From JAJAZB01 sp964244295 (GTDB taxonomy: Bacteria; Bacteroidota; Bacteroidia; Cytophagales; Spirosomataceae): a DNA stretch of 64,000 nucleotides. The notes under the pieces are model-generated. The model saw nothing but the letters and a program-made list of their open reading frames with translations. It did no database searches and was not told where the DNA came from. A program made the translations under genes and the position numbers. Below are positions 61,774 to 64,000 of the stretch, in pieces. The stretch lies in contig CAXTIG010000012.1 in the NCBI GenBank assembly GCA_964244295.1, positions 80,886 to 144,885 on the forward strand, read 5' to 3'. How positions within the stretch are numbered: the stretch's first letter is position 1; each line of letters starts with the position of its first letter.

Positions 61774-63063
61774 ATGAAATACCACCCCATCGACCCGCAG
61801 CTTTTCGTGTCCAACCGCGAACGCCTCACGGCCCTGCTTCAGCCCCGTTCGCTGGCGATTCTCAACGCCAACGACGTGCTGCCCACCAACGCCGACGGCA
61901 CGCTGCGCTTTCGCCAAAACAACGATCTGTTTTACCTCAGCGGCATCGACCAGGAAGAAAGCATCCTGCTGCTCTTCCCCGATTGCCCCGACCCCAAGCA
62001 CCGCGAAGTGCTGTTTTTGCGCGAAACCAACGAGCGCATTGCCGTGTGGGAAGGCTACAAATACACCAAAGACCACGCCCGCGCGGTATCGGGAATCCAG
62101 ACGGTGTACTGGACGCACCAGTTCGACAACATCCTGCGCACCCTCGTTTTTGAAGCCGAACGCCTCTACCTCAACACCAACGAACACACCCGCGCCGAGG
62201 TGGTCGTGGAAACCCGCGATGCCCGCTTCGTGGCCGATTTCCAACGCCGGTTTCCGCTGCACCGCTACGAGCGCCTGGCCCCGCTGATGCACGGCCTCCG
62301 GGCCATCAAACTGCCTCAGGAAGTGGAACTGCTGAGCGAGGCCATCCGCATCACCGAAGCGGGGTTCCGGCGGGTGCTGGGTTTTGTGAAACCGGGCGTG
62401 TGGGAGTTTGAAATCGAGGCCGAGTTGCTGCACGAGTTCGTGCGGCAGCGCTCGCGGGGTTTTGCCTACGAACCCATCGTGGCCTCCGGGGCCAACGCCT
62501 GCGTGTTGCACTACCTTTTCAACAACCAGCAATGCCAGGCGGGCGACGTGATTCTGCTCGACGTGGCCGCCGAATACGCCAACTACAACGCCGACCTCAC
62601 GCGCAGCATCCCCGTTTCGGGCCGCTTCACGCCCCGGCAGCGGGCCGTGTACGACGCCGTGCTGCGGGTATTCCGCGAGGCTAAAGCGATGCTCCGCCCC
62701 GGAACGGTGTGGGACGAGTACCACCGGGAAGTGGGTCTGGTGATGGAAAGCGAACTGAAGGGCCTGGGCCTGCTTTCACAGAAGGACATCGACGACCAAA
62801 ACCCCGACTGGCCCGCCTACAAAAAGTACTTCATGCACGGCACCTCGCACTTCCTGGGCCTCGACGTCCACGACGTGGGCAACAAGTACCGGCCCTTCGA
62901 GCCGGGCATGGTCTTCACCTGCGAACCGGGCATTTACATTCCCGAAGAAGGGCTGGGGATTCGGCTGGAAAACAATATTTTGATCACCGAGGGCGGGAAT
63001 TTAGATTTGATGGCGGGTATTCCGCTGGAGGCGGAGGAGGTGGAGGGGTTGATGGAGGGATAG
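61774..63063 (+). CDS. Xaa-Pro aminopeptidase (aminopeptidase P, M24B)
   Basis: 429 residues from ATG 61774. The N-terminal domain (FRQNNDLFYLSGIDQEESIL) is followed by the creatinase/aminopeptidase fold. Metal ligands of the pita-bread site: Asp in VILLDVAAEY, Asp in NADLTRSIPV, His in MHGTSHFLGLDVHDVG, Glu in VFTCEPGIYI, Glu in GIRLENNILIT. It removes N-terminal residues preceding proline. It is a cytoplasmic housekeeping enzyme with no signal peptide. Confidence 0.96.
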   Translation: MKYHPIDPQLFVSNRERLTALLQPRSLAILNANDVLPTNADGTLRFRQNNDLFYLSGIDQEESILLLFPDCPDPKHREVLFLRETNERIAVWEGYKYTKDHARAVSGIQTVYWTHQFDNILRTLVFEAERLYLNTNEHTRAEVVVETRDARFVADFQRRFPLHRYERLAPLMHGLRAIKLPQEVELLSEAIRITEAGFRRVLGFVKPGVWEFEIEAELLHEFVRQRSRGFAYEPIVASGANACVLHYLFNNQQCQAGDVILLDVAAEYANYNADLTRSIPVSGRFTPRQRAVYDAVLRVFREAKAMLRPGTVWDEYHREVGLVMESELKGLGLLSQKDIDDQNPDWPAYKKYFMHGTSHFLGLDVHDVGNKYRPFEPGMVFTCEPGIYIPEEGLGIRLENNILITEGGNLDLMAGIPLEAEEVEGLMEG

Positions 63064-63136
63064 GTTTTATGTTCTTTGTCGGGAATTTTACTGATTTCGG
63101 ATGTATCAACGATTTAACAACTTAAAACGAAAAATC

Positions 63137-63979
63137 ATGACCAAAATAAAAGCGACTCCCTATGCTGAAATAGAGGAGATAAATTTTATCAATGATGTGA
63201 ATTTCACCATCGAAAATAATGATTTCAATGGAATTTCATTTCAAGAAGGTAAAGGAACACTTGTATTTAGTGGGTGTTTGTTCAAAACAATCTCTATATT
63301 TAATGAAGAAAATATTGATTTTGAAGACGTTAGTATTATGTTTATGGATTGCTACATTGAAAGAATTGAAATTGAAATTTTTGAATCAAAAAATATTTCT
63401 ATTCATTTTTCAAATACTATCCTATCGGGTAGAATTGATAATATTAATCTCAAAGCAATAAGTTTTAACAATTGTGTTGTTGAACATAGTCTTTTCTTGT
63501 TGCATCAAAACCATATAGAAATTTCATACACAGAAGAAAATATATTTCCAATAGTTTGGAAGAAATTTTTATTGAAAATCGGTGCAAAATATTTAGATAT
63601 TATCAGTCATAAGCAATCATATTTCATCTATGATTCAAAAAAGATAATTTTTCGAACTAGTAAAAATAAGACAGAAAAAAGAGGAATATACAGGCACAAA
63701 TATGAAAAATTGCATAAATATCAAATCGGCTACTTTCTCAAAGATGATGAGAAAAAATTATTAAATATCTCATTGTATTTGCAGTATTCAGTTGGTGTAG
63801 AACATATTCAGACTAAGATTATTGATTCTAATTTGACATCACTGTCACTAAATGGTTACGCGAATGGGGAGGTGGTTGTTGAGAATACTAAAATCGAAAA
63901 TTGGTACATTCGTGAATTCTCTACACAAAATGGGGCTGATTTTTACATTAGACTTGTCTTTTTGTTGATTTACAGGTAG
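63137..63979 (+). CDS. AT-rich gene of unknown function, probably truncated by an IS
   Basis: 280 residues as read, with a composition unlike the neighbours (very rich in Lys, Ile, Asn, Phe). The first half consists of short strand repeats (FNGISFQEGKGTLVFSGCLF, IEIFESKNISIHFSNTILSG, ISFNNCVVEHSLFLLHQ) like a beta-solenoid or pentapeptide-type fold. From base 63947 the DNA matches an IS terminal repeat, so the last ten or so residues (IRLVFLLIYR) are probably IS sequence. The true end is lost. It was likely acquired by transfer. Confidence 0.6.
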   Translation: MTKIKATPYAEIEEINFINDVNFTIENNDFNGISFQEGKGTLVFSGCLFKTISIFNEENIDFEDVSIMFMDCYIERIEIEIFESKNISIHFSNTILSGRIDNINLKAISFNNCVVEHSLFLLHQNHIEISYTEENIFPIVWKKFLLKIGAKYLDIISHKQSYFIYDSKKIIFRTSKNKTEKRGIYRHKYEKLHKYQIGYFLKDDEKKLLNISLYLQYSVGVEHIQTKIIDSNLTSLSLNGYANGEVVVENTKIENWYIREFSTQNGADFYIRLVFLLIYR

Positions 63980-64000
63980 TTGCGCTATATTTGTACTGTA
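63947..64000 (+). mobile_element. Left end of a second IS, cut by the window end
   Basis: ATTAGACTTGT (63947-63957) is identical to the terminal repeat of the IS at 50109. It is followed by TATATTTG (63986-63993), a perfect TAnnTTTG -7 box in the same relative place as the first IS promoter. The sequence between differs, so it is a related but not identical element. The transposase lies beyond the window. Confidence 0.6.

Overview
The window comes from a moderately GC-rich member of the Bacteroidota, most likely order Cytophagales and close to Spirosoma/Larkinella-type bacteria; I do not claim a genus. The evidence is two complete SusC/SusD pairs, a hybrid two-component regulator of AraC type, an ECF sigma/FecR pair, two large FG-GAP/ASPIC proteins, DUF1080 proteins, and promoters with the Bacteroidota -7 element TAnnTTTG. 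There is no rRNA, CRISPR array or phage. Two AT-rich islands (about 49.3-53.3 kb and 63.1-64.0 kb) stand out from the GC-rich remainder and carry insertion-sequence material.

Layout. 1-1047: end of a histidine kinase and its LuxR-type response regulator. 1375-7544: ECF sigma factor, zinc-finger anti-sigma with a probable HEAT-like C-terminus, two DUF4097 envelope proteins and an FtsX/MacB permease, all on the plus strand. 7876-15780 (minus): ECF sigma, FecR, SusC with an STN domain, SusD and a small lipoprotein, a trans-envelope-signalled uptake operon. 15893-17569 (minus): a glucan-phosphorylase-like protein that lacks the cofactor lysine. 17736-21974 (minus): a hybrid two-component regulator facing a divergent SusC-SusD pair (22371-27334). 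Downstream lie two FG-GAP/ASPIC proteins, a vanadium-haloperoxidase-like PAP2 protein, a ThuA/sugar dehydrogenase/cytochrome c fusion and a hydroxypyruvate-isomerase-like TIM barrel (to 40528). 40.5-49.3 kb: a decayed gene, a secreted protein, tRNA-Ala(GGC), DinB, 1-Cys peroxiredoxin, GH43, 2-hydroxyacid dehydrogenase, GH25 and pgi. 49.5-53.3 kb: a duplicated lipoprotein/secreted-protein cassette interrupted by an IS. 53.3-63.1 kb: housekeeping and envelope genes (hisS, two DUF1080 proteins, a methyltransferase, an RlaP-like nucleotidyltransferase, aminopeptidase P). 63.1-64 kb: an AT-rich gene apparently cut by a second IS.

The most striking non-gene feature is a family of about eleven palindromic elements whose outer arms carry GTCAYCCYGA / TCRGGRTGAC. 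Within a copy the two arms match almost perfectly; between copies the inner stem sequences differ. One copy lies inside a coding frame and two other palindrome types lie inside another, so they appear to be translated as N-terminal extensions or inserts. Function calls rest on reading the translations and recalling family motifs; no search was run.
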